A DNA stretch of 64,000 nt from an uncultured Flavobacteriaceae bacterium (lineage in GTDB: Bacteria > Bacteroidota > Bacteroidia > Flavobacteriales > Flavobacteriaceae): assembly GCA_947498845.1 (NCBI GenBank), contig CANMLX010000005.1:62001-126000 (forward strand), read 5' to 3'. Every line of letters starts with the position of its first letter. Position 1 is the first letter of the stretch. The notes under the pieces are model-generated. The model was not told the origin of the DNA. It searched no databases and saw nothing but the letters and a program-made list of their open reading frames with translations. The translations under genes and the position numbers were made by a program. Shown here piece after piece: positions 28,101-37,081 of this stretch.

Positions 28101-28534
28101 CAGAATTAGAAGATGTGTATGGCAAAGAAAAAATAGATAAATCATTAAAATACAAAGCAACAACATTTGCAAATAGCGTATTGATAAATGATGGAAAAGG
28201 CAAATTTAAGTTAGTTCCTTTAGATAATTATTCGCAAACTACCTCTATAAAAAGTATTGTAACCCATGATTTTGATCAAGACGGATTTATAGATGGGTTA
28301 TTGTTTGGTAATAGATACGATTTTGAAGTGGAAACACCAAGACAAGATGCAGGGTATGGAGTTTATCTTAAAAATGAAAAGAAACATTTTAAAAGTATAT
28401 CCTCCCATAAAAGTAGTTTACTAGTAAGAGGGGAAATTTTACGAGCAAAAAAAATAGGTTTAGGTGTGAAAGATAAACATGGGATTTTAATCTTAAAAAA
28501 TAAGGAAAAGTTACAGGTTCTAAATATTAATTAG
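25112..28534 (+). CDS. FG-GAP/VCBS repeat and ASPIC/UnbV domain lipoprotein
   Basis: The 1140-residue protein has a lipoprotein signal (lipobox IISC, about residue 25). About fourteen calcium-loop motifs of the DxDxDGxxD type are spread over two beta-propeller regions (e.g. DFNNDGFDD, DYDKDGDLD, DMDNDGDKD, DVDNDGDLD, DYDNDGDMD). Between them lies an ASPIC/UnbV domain (about 545-630: LNGIGARVIL ... FSRGFQSSIGATLHFGL ... IEVVWPDGK). The two-propeller form with a central UnbV domain recurs beside SusCD pairs in marine Bacteroidota, where it is thought to be a surface glycan-binding protein; this is inference. It fills the slot of a SusE/F-like protein here. Confidence 0.88.
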   Translation: MKFYSLQKCILVLCLLSLLSIIISCKEKKTTIKISKTEELLEESKLFEILNDSISGVSFANKINETQEMNALNYDYMYNGAGLSVADFNNDGFDDIYFVSNQLQNKLYLNKGNLRFKEVTHISKVQGTLGLSLGSTIVDINSDGLLDIYVCKSGPFINEKNRENELFINQGVNEDGIPIFKEQARAYNLNLPHYSTQAAFFDYDKDGDLDMFLINHNTNTKVLYDLDNMLKAKSKYTTERLYQNRNNKFYDVSKEAGLIDNGISFGLGIGIGDLNNDGWPDVLVSQDFVTNDRIYLNNKNGTFTEVSKKSTGHNSNFSMGNDIADFNNDGWLDFITLDMVSEDNYGIKASMSGMNPEKFYASLEKGFHYQYMYNTLQVNNGNYGKNKIPQFSDVAFLSGVSSTDWSWGPLFCDMDNDGDKDLFVSNGIKRDFRNVDFIHYRQRKETKFAEQLKDKPKEIVAILERQLNQDLLRKMPVRKKENYFFENKENLSFSKKNETWGLKKMTASNGAAYADLDNDGDLEIITNNMDEVATIYKNNSVEFGLGNFVKVKLKGSKKNLNGIGARVILTTNQKKQIQEQYFSRGFQSSIGATLHFGLSGANTIESIEVVWPDGKNQKINNVKGNQTIVFNYSEALEKEEESTLANKMFSDITKKLKINHTSFQNTFDDFKRETLLPHKMSEEAIALCVGDINNDGLDDFFVGGAKGYSGVIYIQKTNGAFEKTETNTFYKDKNYEDVDASFFDVDNDGDLDLYVVSGGNEYKEKSEYYLDRLYINTKGVFKKYDNFISKQLSYSGSVVRPCDYDNDGDIDLFVGGRQTPGKYPLPGSSMLLRNDTFNGNIKFSRIKNNVLEKIGMVTDAQWVDIDNDNLKDLILVGEWMPITYFKNDKGVLINKTKELGLENSIGWWFNLTKIDYDNDGDMDFLVGNLGLNSKYQASKQKPFQIYASDFDQTGSLDIVLSYNQNGKNYPLRGRECSSQQMPFIKQKFPNYHSFAMAELEDVYGKEKIDKSLKYKATTFANSVLINDGKGKFKLVPLDNYSQTTSIKSIVTHDFDQDGFIDGLLFGNRYDFEVETPRQDAGYGVYLKNEKKHFKSISSHKSSLLVRGEILRAKKIGLGVKDKHGILILKNKEKLQVLNIN

Positions 28535-28557
28535 TGTAACAAAAAAAAAGTTACAGA

Positions 28558-28569
28558 AACGTTCTCGTT
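28558..28569 (+). promoter_or_regulatory. candidate LacI-type operator before the symporter operon
   Basis: AACGTTCTCGTT contains the inverted halves AACG/CGTT around TTCT and shares CGTTyTCG with the sites upstream of susC. It lies 24 bp after the previous stop and 104 bp before the symporter ATG, in the only sizeable gap of the forward gene run, so a second promoter controlled by the same regulator is likely. Confidence 0.5.
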
Positions 28570-28672
28570 AATTTTTTACCTATTTTAGAGCTAAATATGT
28601 GGGTAAATAAAAAATGAATTAAATCCATATAACAAGCTTAAGTATCTTTCGAAAAAAAAATCAATTTTTATA

Positions 28673-30316
28673 ATGAACAACATTGATATTATAGTCATTT
28701 TAGTATTTACCGCATTAGTTTTTATATGCGGTATGAGTTTTTCAAAAGCAGGGAAAAACATGAAATCATATTTTGCTGCTGGAGGAGCTTTGCCTTGGTG
28801 GATGAGTGGTTTATCTTTATTTATGAGCTTCTTTTCAGCTGGTACTTTTGTAGTTTGGGGTTCTATTGCCTATTCAAGTGGATGGGTGGCTATTACAGTA
28901 CAATGGACCATGTGTATTGCAGGTGTAATAATTGGCTTTTTTTTAGCGCCAAAATGGCAAAAAACGAAAGCTTTAACTGCTGCTGAGTATATAACAAATC
29001 GGTTTGGGAAGTCAACTCAAAAAACTTATACCTATCTTTTTTTAGTTATTTCATTGTTTTCTACTGGAGCTTTTTTATACCCAGTAGCTAAAATTGTAGA
29101 GGTATCTACAGGTATTCCAATATATACTAGTATCATTTTTTTGGGAGTGCTTATTCTTATTTACACAGCTGTAGGTGGTCTATGGGCAGTAATTGTTACA
29201 GATGTTTTACAATTTATAGTACTTACAGCAGCAGTACTTATTGTTGTTCCTTTGTCTTTTGATAAGGTTGGTGGTATTAATAATTTTATAGCAAATGCGC
29301 CAGATCGCTTTTTTGAGTTTACAAATACGGAGTATACATGGGTGTTTATGATAGCTTTTGGGCTGTATAATTTATTCTTTATTGCTGGTAATTGGGCCTA
29401 TGTACAGCGTTACACAAGTGTAGCAACACCAAAAGATGCAAAAAAAGTAGGCTGGTTATTTGGAGGGCTTTATGCTATTAGCCCATTAATATGGATGATA
29501 CCACCAATGATTTATCGTGTATTAAATCCTGAATTAAATCAATTAGCAGATGAAGGCGCTTATTTACTTATGTGTAAAGAAGTATTGCCAGTAGGAATGC
29601 TTGGTTTAATGTTGGGAGGTATGGTTTTCGCAACATCAAGTTCTGTAAATACTACATTAAATATATCGGCAGGGGTGTTAACTAATGATTTGTATAAAAA
29701 CGTATTTCCAGAAACCAATGATATAAAACTAATGAGAGTTGCAAAAATAGCAACGGTAATTCTTGGTATATTAACTATAGTTGTAGCCTTATTGGTACCT
29801 TATATGGGAGGTATTGTAGAGGTAGTTTTAAGTTTAGGAGCATTAACGGGTGGCGCTATGTTTTTACCACCACTTTGGTCACTATTTTCAAAACATCAAA
29901 CAGGTAAAACTATTTTATTAGTTACTTCTGTATCATTAGTAGTTAATTTTTTCTTTAAATTTTTTGCGCCAGATATTATAGGTGTTACCTTAAGTCGTTC
30001 TGCAGAAATGGTAGTAGGTATGGGATTACCAATTGCATTAATGATTTTGATTGAAATTATACTTGTTAAATCAAAAAGTGATACATCGGCTTATGATGAG
30101 TATGAGAAAATAAGACAGTTAAAGCTAAGTGGTGTAGAAGAAAAAGTTTCAGAAGGAAATAAAAAAGGAACTAGAGTTATAGGGATAGGTGTGGCTTCTA
30201 CAGGGTTATTAATCTTAATCTTATCATTTATAGGTGATTCAGGTCAATTACTAGTAGGAGGAGTAGGGTTATCTGTTCTGCTCTTGGGCTTATTCATTAT
30301 TAAAAAATCTAAATAA
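28673..30316 (+). CDS. sodium:solute symporter (SSS family)
   Basis: The 547-residue inner-membrane protein has about 13-14 TM segments and no signal peptide. SSS features are visible: GMSFSKAGKNMKSYFAAGGALPWWMSGLSLFMSFFSAGTFVVWG near the N-terminus, the GGLWAVIVTDVLQFIVL region, and GNWAYVQRYTSVATPKDAKK. The family imports sugars, sugar acids or amino acids with sodium. In this operon it most likely imports a monosaccharide or sugar acid released in the periplasm. It begins the catabolic operon and is 27 bp before the oxidoreductase. Confidence 0.93.
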   Translation: MNNIDIIVILVFTALVFICGMSFSKAGKNMKSYFAAGGALPWWMSGLSLFMSFFSAGTFVVWGSIAYSSGWVAITVQWTMCIAGVIIGFFLAPKWQKTKALTAAEYITNRFGKSTQKTYTYLFLVISLFSTGAFLYPVAKIVEVSTGIPIYTSIIFLGVLILIYTAVGGLWAVIVTDVLQFIVLTAAVLIVVPLSFDKVGGINNFIANAPDRFFEFTNTEYTWVFMIAFGLYNLFFIAGNWAYVQRYTSVATPKDAKKVGWLFGGLYAISPLIWMIPPMIYRVLNPELNQLADEGAYLLMCKEVLPVGMLGLMLGGMVFATSSSVNTTLNISAGVLTNDLYKNVFPETNDIKLMRVAKIATVILGILTIVVALLVPYMGGIVEVVLSLGALTGGAMFLPPLWSLFSKHQTGKTILLVTSVSLVVNFFFKFFAPDIIGVTLSRSAEMVVGMGLPIALMILIEIILVKSKSDTSAYDEYEKIRQLKLSGVEEKVSEGNKKGTRVIGIGVASTGLLILILSFIGDSGQLLVGGVGLSVLLLGLFIIKKSK

Positions 30317-30343
30317 TTATAAAAAAAATAAAATTGCGTTTTA

Positions 30344-32623
30344 ATGATTGCTAAAACATTTGATAAAGAGAAAAGGAGTAATAAAATAGTAGAGTTAGTT
30401 TGCGATTTAGCTATTACAGGAGGAGGAACAGCAGGAGTATGTGCTGCAATTACAGCAGCAAGAAAAGGAACTAAAGTGGTTTTGATTCAGGACCGACCAG
30501 TTTTAGGAGGAAATGCATCTTCTGAAGTACGTTTATGGATTTTAGGAGCAACTTCTCATCTAGGGAATAATAACCGTTGGTCTCGTGAAGGTGGTGTAAT
30601 AGATGAGATTCTAGTAGAAAATCTAAATAGAAACAAAGAGGGGAACGCCGTAATTTTTGATACCATTTTACTTGAAAAAGTTTTAAATGAACAAAACATT
30701 ACCTTGTTATTGAATACTAGTGTTTATGATGTTGAAAAATCTAGCGATACAAAAATAAAATCTGTAAAAGCATTTAACGCTCAAAATTCTACCGAATATA
30801 GTGTTAAAGCACCTTTGTTTTGTGATGCATCTGGTGATGGTATTGTAGCCTTTAAAGCAGGAGCAAGTTTTAGAATGGGAGCAGAACCTAAAGAAGAATT
30901 TGGAGAATTATTTGCTCCAGATAAATCTTATGGAGAGTTATTAGGACACTCCATGTATTTCTATAGTAAAAATACAGACAAGCCTGTAAAATTTAAAGCA
31001 CCAAATTTTGCTTTAAAAGATATAACTCAAATTCCTAGGTATAAAGCTATAGGAAAAGATGATAAAGGGTGTAGATTTTGGTGGTTTGAATACGGTGGTC
31101 GTCATGACACCATTCATGATACAGAAGAGATAAAATACGAATTGTGGAAAGTAATATATGGTGTATGGGATTACATTAAAAACTCAGGAGCGTTTGAGGG
31201 TGTAGAAAATATGACCTTAGAATGGGTAGGAACAATTCCTGGTAAGCGAGAAAGCAGGCGTTTTGAAGGGTTGTATATGATGAAACAACAAGACGTTATT
31301 AATCAGCAAGAGTTTGATGATGCTATTGCACATGGAGGTTGGGCTATAGATTTACACCCTGCAGATGGTGTGTATAGCGAACTTTCTGGTTGTACACAAT
31401 GGCACTCTAAAGGGATATACCAAATTCCATATCGTTCTTTCGTAAGTAAAGATATAGACAATTTGTTTTTAGCTGGTCGTATTATAAGTGCTACCCATGT
31501 TGCTTTTGGGTCTACACGTGTTATGGCAACTACAGCGTTTTGTGCACAAGCGGTAGGCATGGCAGCAGTACTATGTAATAAATTAGGAGTAAAACCAGCT
31601 GAGATTTTAAGTGAGGGGCATATAAAAACGCTTCAAAATGAATTGAATTTAACCGGACAAAGCATTCCTAAAGTACCCATAAAGCCATCAAGTAATCTAA
31701 TTTCAGAAGCAAGCATAACTACATCATCAACTTTACAACTTTCTAAAGTCCCTTTTAATGGTGATTGGTTTCCATTAAATATTTCTGCAGCTCAAATGCT
31801 TCCGTTAGCTGCAAATCAAAATTATGCTATTGAGGTATTGGTTAAAGCAACAGAAGAAACTACGTTAGAGGTACAATTGAGAACTTCAGAAAAAACGGAA
31901 AATTATACTCCCGAATTAATCTTAGAAACACAAACTTTTAATCTTAAAAAAGGAGAACAAAACATTACAATTTCGTTTTCCAATGGAGTACCACAGCAGC
32001 AATATGGTTTTGTTACATTCTTATTAAATACTGCAGTACAGTTAAAAACGAGTCATACCCGCTATACGGGTGTGCTTTCTGTATTTAATGGAGTAAACAA
32101 AGCAGTATCTAATAACGGTAAACAAATACCTCCTGCAAATATTGGAGTAGATGAGTTTGAGTTTTGGACACCACATAGAAGACCAGAAGGTCAAAATATA
32201 GCAATGACAATAGCTCCTGCAATAGAAGCATTTAATGTTTCAAATATAGGAAATGGTTATGTGCGTCCATACGAAAAGGTAAATGCTTGGGTTGCCGATT
32301 TAAATGATGAAAAACCAACAATAAAAGTGGAATGGGAAGAGGCTAAAACTATTTCAGAAATTAAGTTGTTTTTAGACCCAGATTATGATCACCCAATGGA
32401 GTCTACACTTATGGGACACCCAGAAGAAGTAGTGCCTTTCTGTATCCGTAATTATGTAATAAAGGATTTAGCGGGAGAGGTGCTTCATAAAGTTGAAGGC
32501 AATTACCAAACCATTAACGTATTTGTGCCTGAAAAGCCTTTAAGTTTAAAAGGTTTTATAGTTGAGGCGGAACATCCATCTAAGGACGTGCCAGCTGCCA
32601 TTTTTGAAATATTGTGTCAATAA
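30344..32623 (+). CDS. FAD-dependent oxidoreductase (PF12831-type)
   Basis: The 759-residue protein starts with an FAD-binding Rossmann motif, ITGGGTAGVCAAITAARKGTKVVLI (about 24-48), followed by the family's second signature VLGGNASSEVRLWILGA. The C-terminal flavin part is also evident (DNLFLAGRIISATHVAFGSTRVMATTAFCAQAVG). The last 300 residues form a probable beta-sandwich. There is no signal peptide, so it should be cytoplasmic. Members are common in PULs, but the substrate is rarely known; here it could oxidise the imported sugar to a lactone or acid for the dehydratase, which is inference. Confidence 0.85.
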   Translation: MIAKTFDKEKRSNKIVELVCDLAITGGGTAGVCAAITAARKGTKVVLIQDRPVLGGNASSEVRLWILGATSHLGNNNRWSREGGVIDEILVENLNRNKEGNAVIFDTILLEKVLNEQNITLLLNTSVYDVEKSSDTKIKSVKAFNAQNSTEYSVKAPLFCDASGDGIVAFKAGASFRMGAEPKEEFGELFAPDKSYGELLGHSMYFYSKNTDKPVKFKAPNFALKDITQIPRYKAIGKDDKGCRFWWFEYGGRHDTIHDTEEIKYELWKVIYGVWDYIKNSGAFEGVENMTLEWVGTIPGKRESRRFEGLYMMKQQDVINQQEFDDAIAHGGWAIDLHPADGVYSELSGCTQWHSKGIYQIPYRSFVSKDIDNLFLAGRIISATHVAFGSTRVMATTAFCAQAVGMAAVLCNKLGVKPAEILSEGHIKTLQNELNLTGQSIPKVPIKPSSNLISEASITTSSTLQLSKVPFNGDWFPLNISAAQMLPLAANQNYAIEVLVKATEETTLEVQLRTSEKTENYTPELILETQTFNLKKGEQNITISFSNGVPQQQYGFVTFLLNTAVQLKTSHTRYTGVLSVFNGVNKAVSNNGKQIPPANIGVDEFEFWTPHRRPEGQNIAMTIAPAIEAFNVSNIGNGYVRPYEKVNAWVADLNDEKPTIKVEWEEAKTISEIKLFLDPDYDHPMESTLMGHPEEVVPFCIRNYVIKDLAGEVLHKVEGNYQTINVFVPEKPLSLKGFIVEAEHPSKDVPAAIFEILCQ

Positions 32624-32632
32624 AGTAACGCT

Positions 32633-35600
32633 TTGAAAAAACTCATAATTATAGTTTTCTTATTTTCTTTTGCAGGATGTAAACCTGAGAATGATTTATT
32701 AGCGCAAAAAGAGTTACCCTTAAACGGTACTTGGAAATTCCATACCATTTATGGAGAGGGTTCCAATTATAGGAATATAAAAATAACTAAAGAGTATCTT
32801 ATAATAGATAACAAGGATGCTAATGTTGAAATTCATGGGGCATGGAAATCTTCTAAAACAGGGATTCGGTTTTCTAAATTTTATGGAGAAGACTATTTAA
32901 AACATAATTTTCCCGAGAATAATTTAGTTGAAGGAAAGAAAAAAGATGATGCCTATTTTAGATTTAAACCAGATTTTAAAACGTCTGGATATTATGAAGC
33001 ATTTACCAAATACCCTTTTGAGTCGCATCTTACCGCTCAATATAATGTAAAACATGCAGATGGAATCACCACAAAATATGTGAGCCAACGTGTATTTTGT
33101 AATGAATGGGTTAGCCTAGGGATTTATAAATTTGATAGTGTCGATACTAATTATGTAGAACTCACTGCCATTGCCGGAGGCACAGTTGCTGCAGATGCAG
33201 TATTATTCAAGAAAATTTCTAAAGAGGAGTTTTTAATTGCCAAAGATGAACCAAAACAGGTGTTTAAAACTGATTTTGATGATTCTAGTTGGTATGATTT
33301 AAAAGTACCAGGGCACTGGGGAATGATTAATGATTTTTCAAATTACACAGGCATAGGCTGGTATAGAAAAACTGTTGATATACCCAAAGGTTGGACCAAA
33401 GCTCCAGACGAAAGGTATTATTTAAAGTTTGGTGGCGTATATCACCTATCAAAAATATATCTAAATGGAACATTTATAGGAAGCAATAGAGGAGGTTTTA
33501 CACCTTTTGAGTTTGATGTTACAGAAACTATAAATTTTAATGGTAAAAATGTAATTGCAGTTCAAGTAGATAATAGTGCTATTGTTGGAGCAACTTGGAA
33601 CTGGGGAGGCGTTATAAGAGATGTAACACTCACAAAAAACAAAGATGTTCGTATAGATTACCAATATATTCACGCTCAACCTAATCTTAAAACAGGTACA
33701 GCAGGCGTAAAACTAAAGGTGAAAATCGAAAATAGTTCAAACGAAAAAAGAACCATTACAGTAAACTCAAAAATAATTGATAAAACGGAGATAGGAGTTT
33801 TAAACGGCACTATTGAAATAGAGCCTAATACATCGAAAGATATACATTTAGAGGCTTCATTAAAACGCGATGAAGTAGAATTATGGCATTTTGATAATCC
33901 TAAATTGTACCAAATAGAAACTACAATTTCTGAAGGTAAAACGATCTTAAATAAGCGAAGCGATAACTTTGGTATTAGAAAAGTAACACTCACAGATTCT
34001 AAATTACTTTTGAATGGAGAGCCAGTACGTTTAGCTGGATTTAATAGAGTTAGCGAACACCGTTTTTGGGGGTCTTCAGAACCTTTGGAAGTCCTCGAAA
34101 AAGATGTTGACCTTTTGAAAGAAGCAGGAGCAAATTTCATGAGAATCATGCATGGTACTCAAAATGAAAAACTCATAGATTTATGCGATAGAAAAGGTGT
34201 TTTATTGTTTGAGGAAATAAACGTAAGAGATTTAGATAACGACGAGTTTAGAGCTAACTATCAACCTCTTTCAGAGGTTTCTAATGGAATGAAAGTGCTT
34301 CAAAACCCAGATGAAGAAGTTTTGTATTTAGACCAACCTTATGTTAAAACTTCAACAGAAACAGGTATCAAAAAAAACTATCTGTTGTCAAAATATTGGC
34401 TAAAAGGGATGATAGAGCGAGACATAAACCACCCAAGTATTATTGGTTGGAGTGTTGGTAATGAGTTAAATAATCATATGGCGTATGGCAAAGAAGCCAT
34501 AGCATATGTTAAGAAAGAACTAGACCCTTATAGGTTGGTAACATGTGTGAGTAATTCAGGTCAAAAAGAACAATATACTCCAGAAACAGACCCTAATACC
34601 TATGCAGATTTAATAATGCATAATATGTATCGTTGGCAAGGTGAGCCGCAAGAGATTTTAACCACACTACGTACTAAATGGCCAGATAAACCCATTTTTA
34701 TTTCAGAATACGGATTTGACCCGTTTCAAACCACATCGCCAAATGCAGATAAAGCCATTTTCTCTGAGTGGATGAACCATTTTAGACATAAAAACGAATT
34801 TGTAATTGGTACGTCTATGTGGACCTTTAACGATTACAGAAGTGCCTATGCTGGAACTACAGCAGAAGAAAATAGAGTTTGGGGTGTTATTACCACATGG
34901 CGCGATAAAAGAAGGTTGTTCCATCGTCTTAAAAAGGAGCATGCACCAATTCATGATATTGGAATTTCAAATATCGATTTTGAAAAAAATACAGCAGATA
35001 TAACTATACCTATTAAAAGCCGAAGCGATTATCCAAGTCATAATATGGTGAACTATAAATTGGAGTATTTGTTTAGAGATACCAAAGGAAAAGTAGTATC
35101 TGTTAACGCTATTGATTTACCAGAGTTAACTCCAGAAGATACCATTTGGAATGGAGTAATGACATGGGAAACCTTATCAAAAGATAATATTTTAGATATC
35201 ACTGTACGTTTGGTGTCACCCACCAACTATTCAAGATTTGATAAAACCATATCCTTTAAAAAGGCGATAACTCCTAAAATTTCTGAAGTGATTTCAGGAA
35301 ATAATTCAGCACGAATCATTTTTGATAAAGTACCTAATGCTACAGAATATGTTGTGTCTTATATTAACGATAAAGGTGAAACCATTACATCACCAAAAAC
35401 CATTGCCAATGTTATAGATGTTGATGGTTTAACCAATGGAAAAACCTACAGTTTTAAGTTATTTGCTTTAAATGATAAAGGCGTAAGTAAACCTTCGGAA
35501 ACAAAGCAAGTAACACCAAATAGTAAACCATTACCACCTATAATTTGGGATGCATTTATAGCAGATAATAAATTGGTTATTGGATATTCTAGTGATTTTG

Positions 35601-35782
35601 AAGATGAGGATTATACAGTAGTCTATGGTACATCTAAAGATAATTTAGATAACCATTTTACATCCAATGTTAGAGGTATGCTATCTATTTATTTAAATAA
35701 TGAAAACGATATCTATTTTAAAATAAAGAGGAGTTCTAATACTAAAGAAAGCAATTGGTCTCAAATTATAAAAGTTAACTAA
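32633..35782 (+). CDS. GH2 family glycoside hydrolase with inserted golvesin-like domain and FN3 domain
   Basis: The 1049-residue lipoprotein (lipobox FAGC, Cys 16) starts at TTG. The GH2 jelly-roll begins at LNGTWKF (30-36), is interrupted by about 170 residues containing a golvesin C-terminal-like fold (YNVKHADGITTKYVSQ..., VELTAIAGGTVAADAVLF, up to about 192), and resumes at FDDSSWYDLKVPGHWG (215-230). Catalytic GH2 residues are seen: acid/base E611 in SVGNEL and nucleophile E692 in FISEYG. A fibronectin type III-like domain lies at about 868-960 (ISGNNSARIIF..ATEYVVSYINDKGE..). Substrate unknown; beta-galactosidase or beta-glucuronidase type is possible. The stop overlaps the next start (TAATG). 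Confidence 0.9.
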   Translation: MKKLIIIVFLFSFAGCKPENDLLAQKELPLNGTWKFHTIYGEGSNYRNIKITKEYLIIDNKDANVEIHGAWKSSKTGIRFSKFYGEDYLKHNFPENNLVEGKKKDDAYFRFKPDFKTSGYYEAFTKYPFESHLTAQYNVKHADGITTKYVSQRVFCNEWVSLGIYKFDSVDTNYVELTAIAGGTVAADAVLFKKISKEEFLIAKDEPKQVFKTDFDDSSWYDLKVPGHWGMINDFSNYTGIGWYRKTVDIPKGWTKAPDERYYLKFGGVYHLSKIYLNGTFIGSNRGGFTPFEFDVTETINFNGKNVIAVQVDNSAIVGATWNWGGVIRDVTLTKNKDVRIDYQYIHAQPNLKTGTAGVKLKVKIENSSNEKRTITVNSKIIDKTEIGVLNGTIEIEPNTSKDIHLEASLKRDEVELWHFDNPKLYQIETTISEGKTILNKRSDNFGIRKVTLTDSKLLLNGEPVRLAGFNRVSEHRFWGSSEPLEVLEKDVDLLKEAGANFMRIMHGTQNEKLIDLCDRKGVLLFEEINVRDLDNDEFRANYQPLSEVSNGMKVLQNPDEEVLYLDQPYVKTSTETGIKKNYLLSKYWLKGMIERDINHPSIIGWSVGNELNNHMAYGKEAIAYVKKELDPYRLVTCVSNSGQKEQYTPETDPNTYADLIMHNMYRWQGEPQEILTTLRTKWPDKPIFISEYGFDPFQTTSPNADKAIFSEWMNHFRHKNEFVIGTSMWTFNDYRSAYAGTTAEENRVWGVITTWRDKRRLFHRLKKEHAPIHDIGISNIDFEKNTADITIPIKSRSDYPSHNMVNYKLEYLFRDTKGKVVSVNAIDLPELTPEDTIWNGVMTWETLSKDNILDITVRLVSPTNYSRFDKTISFKKAITPKISEVISGNNSARIIFDKVPNATEYVVSYINDKGETITSPKTIANVIDVDGLTNGKTYSFKLFALNDKGVSKPSETKQVTPNSKPLPPIIWDAFIADNKLVIGYSSDFEDEDYTVVYGTSKDNLDNHFTSNVRGMLSIYLNNENDIYFKIKRSSNTKESNWSQIIKVN

Positions 35783-37062
35783 TGAATAAAATAAATATAT
35801 ATATTGTTATCATACTGTTTTTGGTGTTATCATCAATGTACGCACAGAATCCGGAAAAAAATCAGACATCTATTTTTGAGAATTACGAGCAATTAGATTT
35901 GAGTAATTGGAAACTAATATGGCAAGACGAATTTGATTATTCAGATAAAAAATTAGACAAAAAATGGATTTCGCAAAATGGCCCAACAGGAGATTTTGTA
36001 ATATGTAGTAGGTGGAGGGAAAACGCCGAAGTAAAAGATGGCGTACTAGAATTAAAAGTTAAAAAAGAGCAAAGAGCAGGAGAAGATTGGACGTGTGGAA
36101 ATGTATGGACCAAAGAAACATTTGGTTATGGGTACTTTGAAGCTAAGTACAAGTATGTCGCTAGTTATGGCGCCAATAATTCCTTTTGGTTATGGCCTAA
36201 ATTTAAATTACCCGAAGGAGAGAAAGCCTGTGAAGTAGATATTAACGAAGGTCATTTTCCCAATTTTATAAACACTAATATTCATAATTGGACGGATACT
36301 GAAACGAAACCAAATGGAAAAGTTACTCATGAAAGTAATCAAATTCATCACACACTTACAGGACAGTCAGTTCATGAAATAAAACTTGAGGATAAAATAG
36401 CTACAAAAAAACTTAGACTGGTATCTAATACCCCTTCCTCAATTCAAATTACAGAGTTTAGAATTTTTAAAGACAATAAGGCTTTGCCAAATGCAGAAAA
36501 AGCTTTGAAAAAAAACAGGGTTAATCTTGCTAATACTAAGCGTGTGAAAATTAACACCAATGGAAATAACTTTGGGGATTTAGCATCAGAGCCAAATTTT
36601 GCAACCGATGACAAATTTGATACAAGGTGGGTTTCTAAAGGTAATAGTGGAGAAAAATGGATAGAATTTCAATGGGAAGAACCTCAGTCAATTGGAGCTA
36701 TTCAATTTTTAAATGGATGGCTACAAGCTGATGGATTGCGAAAAAACTTAATTGCAGATTATAAAATACAGATTTGGGAGAATAATTCATGGAAGGATAT
36801 ATATGAATACGATGTATCAAAAACATCAAACTTTGGAGAGGAATATCATACTTATGGACTAGAATGGGATGAAGATTATTTTAAATTTTATTTTGATGGG
36901 AAACTATATCGAAAAGTTAGAAATAAGGTATGTTTCAGTAAAACCAATATTCTATTAAGTCTGGCTTTATTAAAACAAGCATACGCAGGTCCAGTGACAG
37001 ACGATCTAGATGGAAAAAGTATGAAAATAGACTACGTTAGATATTATAAACCGAAAAAATAG
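35782..37062 (+). CDS. GH16 family glycoside hydrolase with a discoidin-like domain inserted in the catalytic fold
   Basis: The 426-residue secreted protein (signal peptide ending ...SSMYAQ, about 22) has the first part of a GH16 fold with LIWQDEFDY (45-53) and the catalytic motif E151-V-D153-I-N-E156. The fold breaks off at about 180 and resumes at YHTYGLEWDEDYFKFYFDGKLYR (355-377). Between them lie about 170 residues resembling an F5/8 type C (discoidin, CBM32-like) domain: ATDDKFDTRWVSKG and WIEFQWEEPQSIGAIQF. The half that normally comes last (HEIKLEDKIATKKLRLVSN) precedes the half that normally comes first. GH16 enzymes are endo-acting (agarases, porphyranases, laminarinases and others). 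The subfamily cannot be told by eye. Confidence 0.87.
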   Translation: MNKINIYIVIILFLVLSSMYAQNPEKNQTSIFENYEQLDLSNWKLIWQDEFDYSDKKLDKKWISQNGPTGDFVICSRWRENAEVKDGVLELKVKKEQRAGEDWTCGNVWTKETFGYGYFEAKYKYVASYGANNSFWLWPKFKLPEGEKACEVDINEGHFPNFINTNIHNWTDTETKPNGKVTHESNQIHHTLTGQSVHEIKLEDKIATKKLRLVSNTPSSIQITEFRIFKDNKALPNAEKALKKNRVNLANTKRVKINTNGNNFGDLASEPNFATDDKFDTRWVSKGNSGEKWIEFQWEEPQSIGAIQFLNGWLQADGLRKNLIADYKIQIWENNSWKDIYEYDVSKTSNFGEEYHTYGLEWDEDYFKFYFDGKLYRKVRNKVCFSKTNILLSLALLKQAYAGPVTDDLDGKSMKIDYVRYYKPKK

Positions 37063-37081
37063 AATAACAAACTAAACACGG

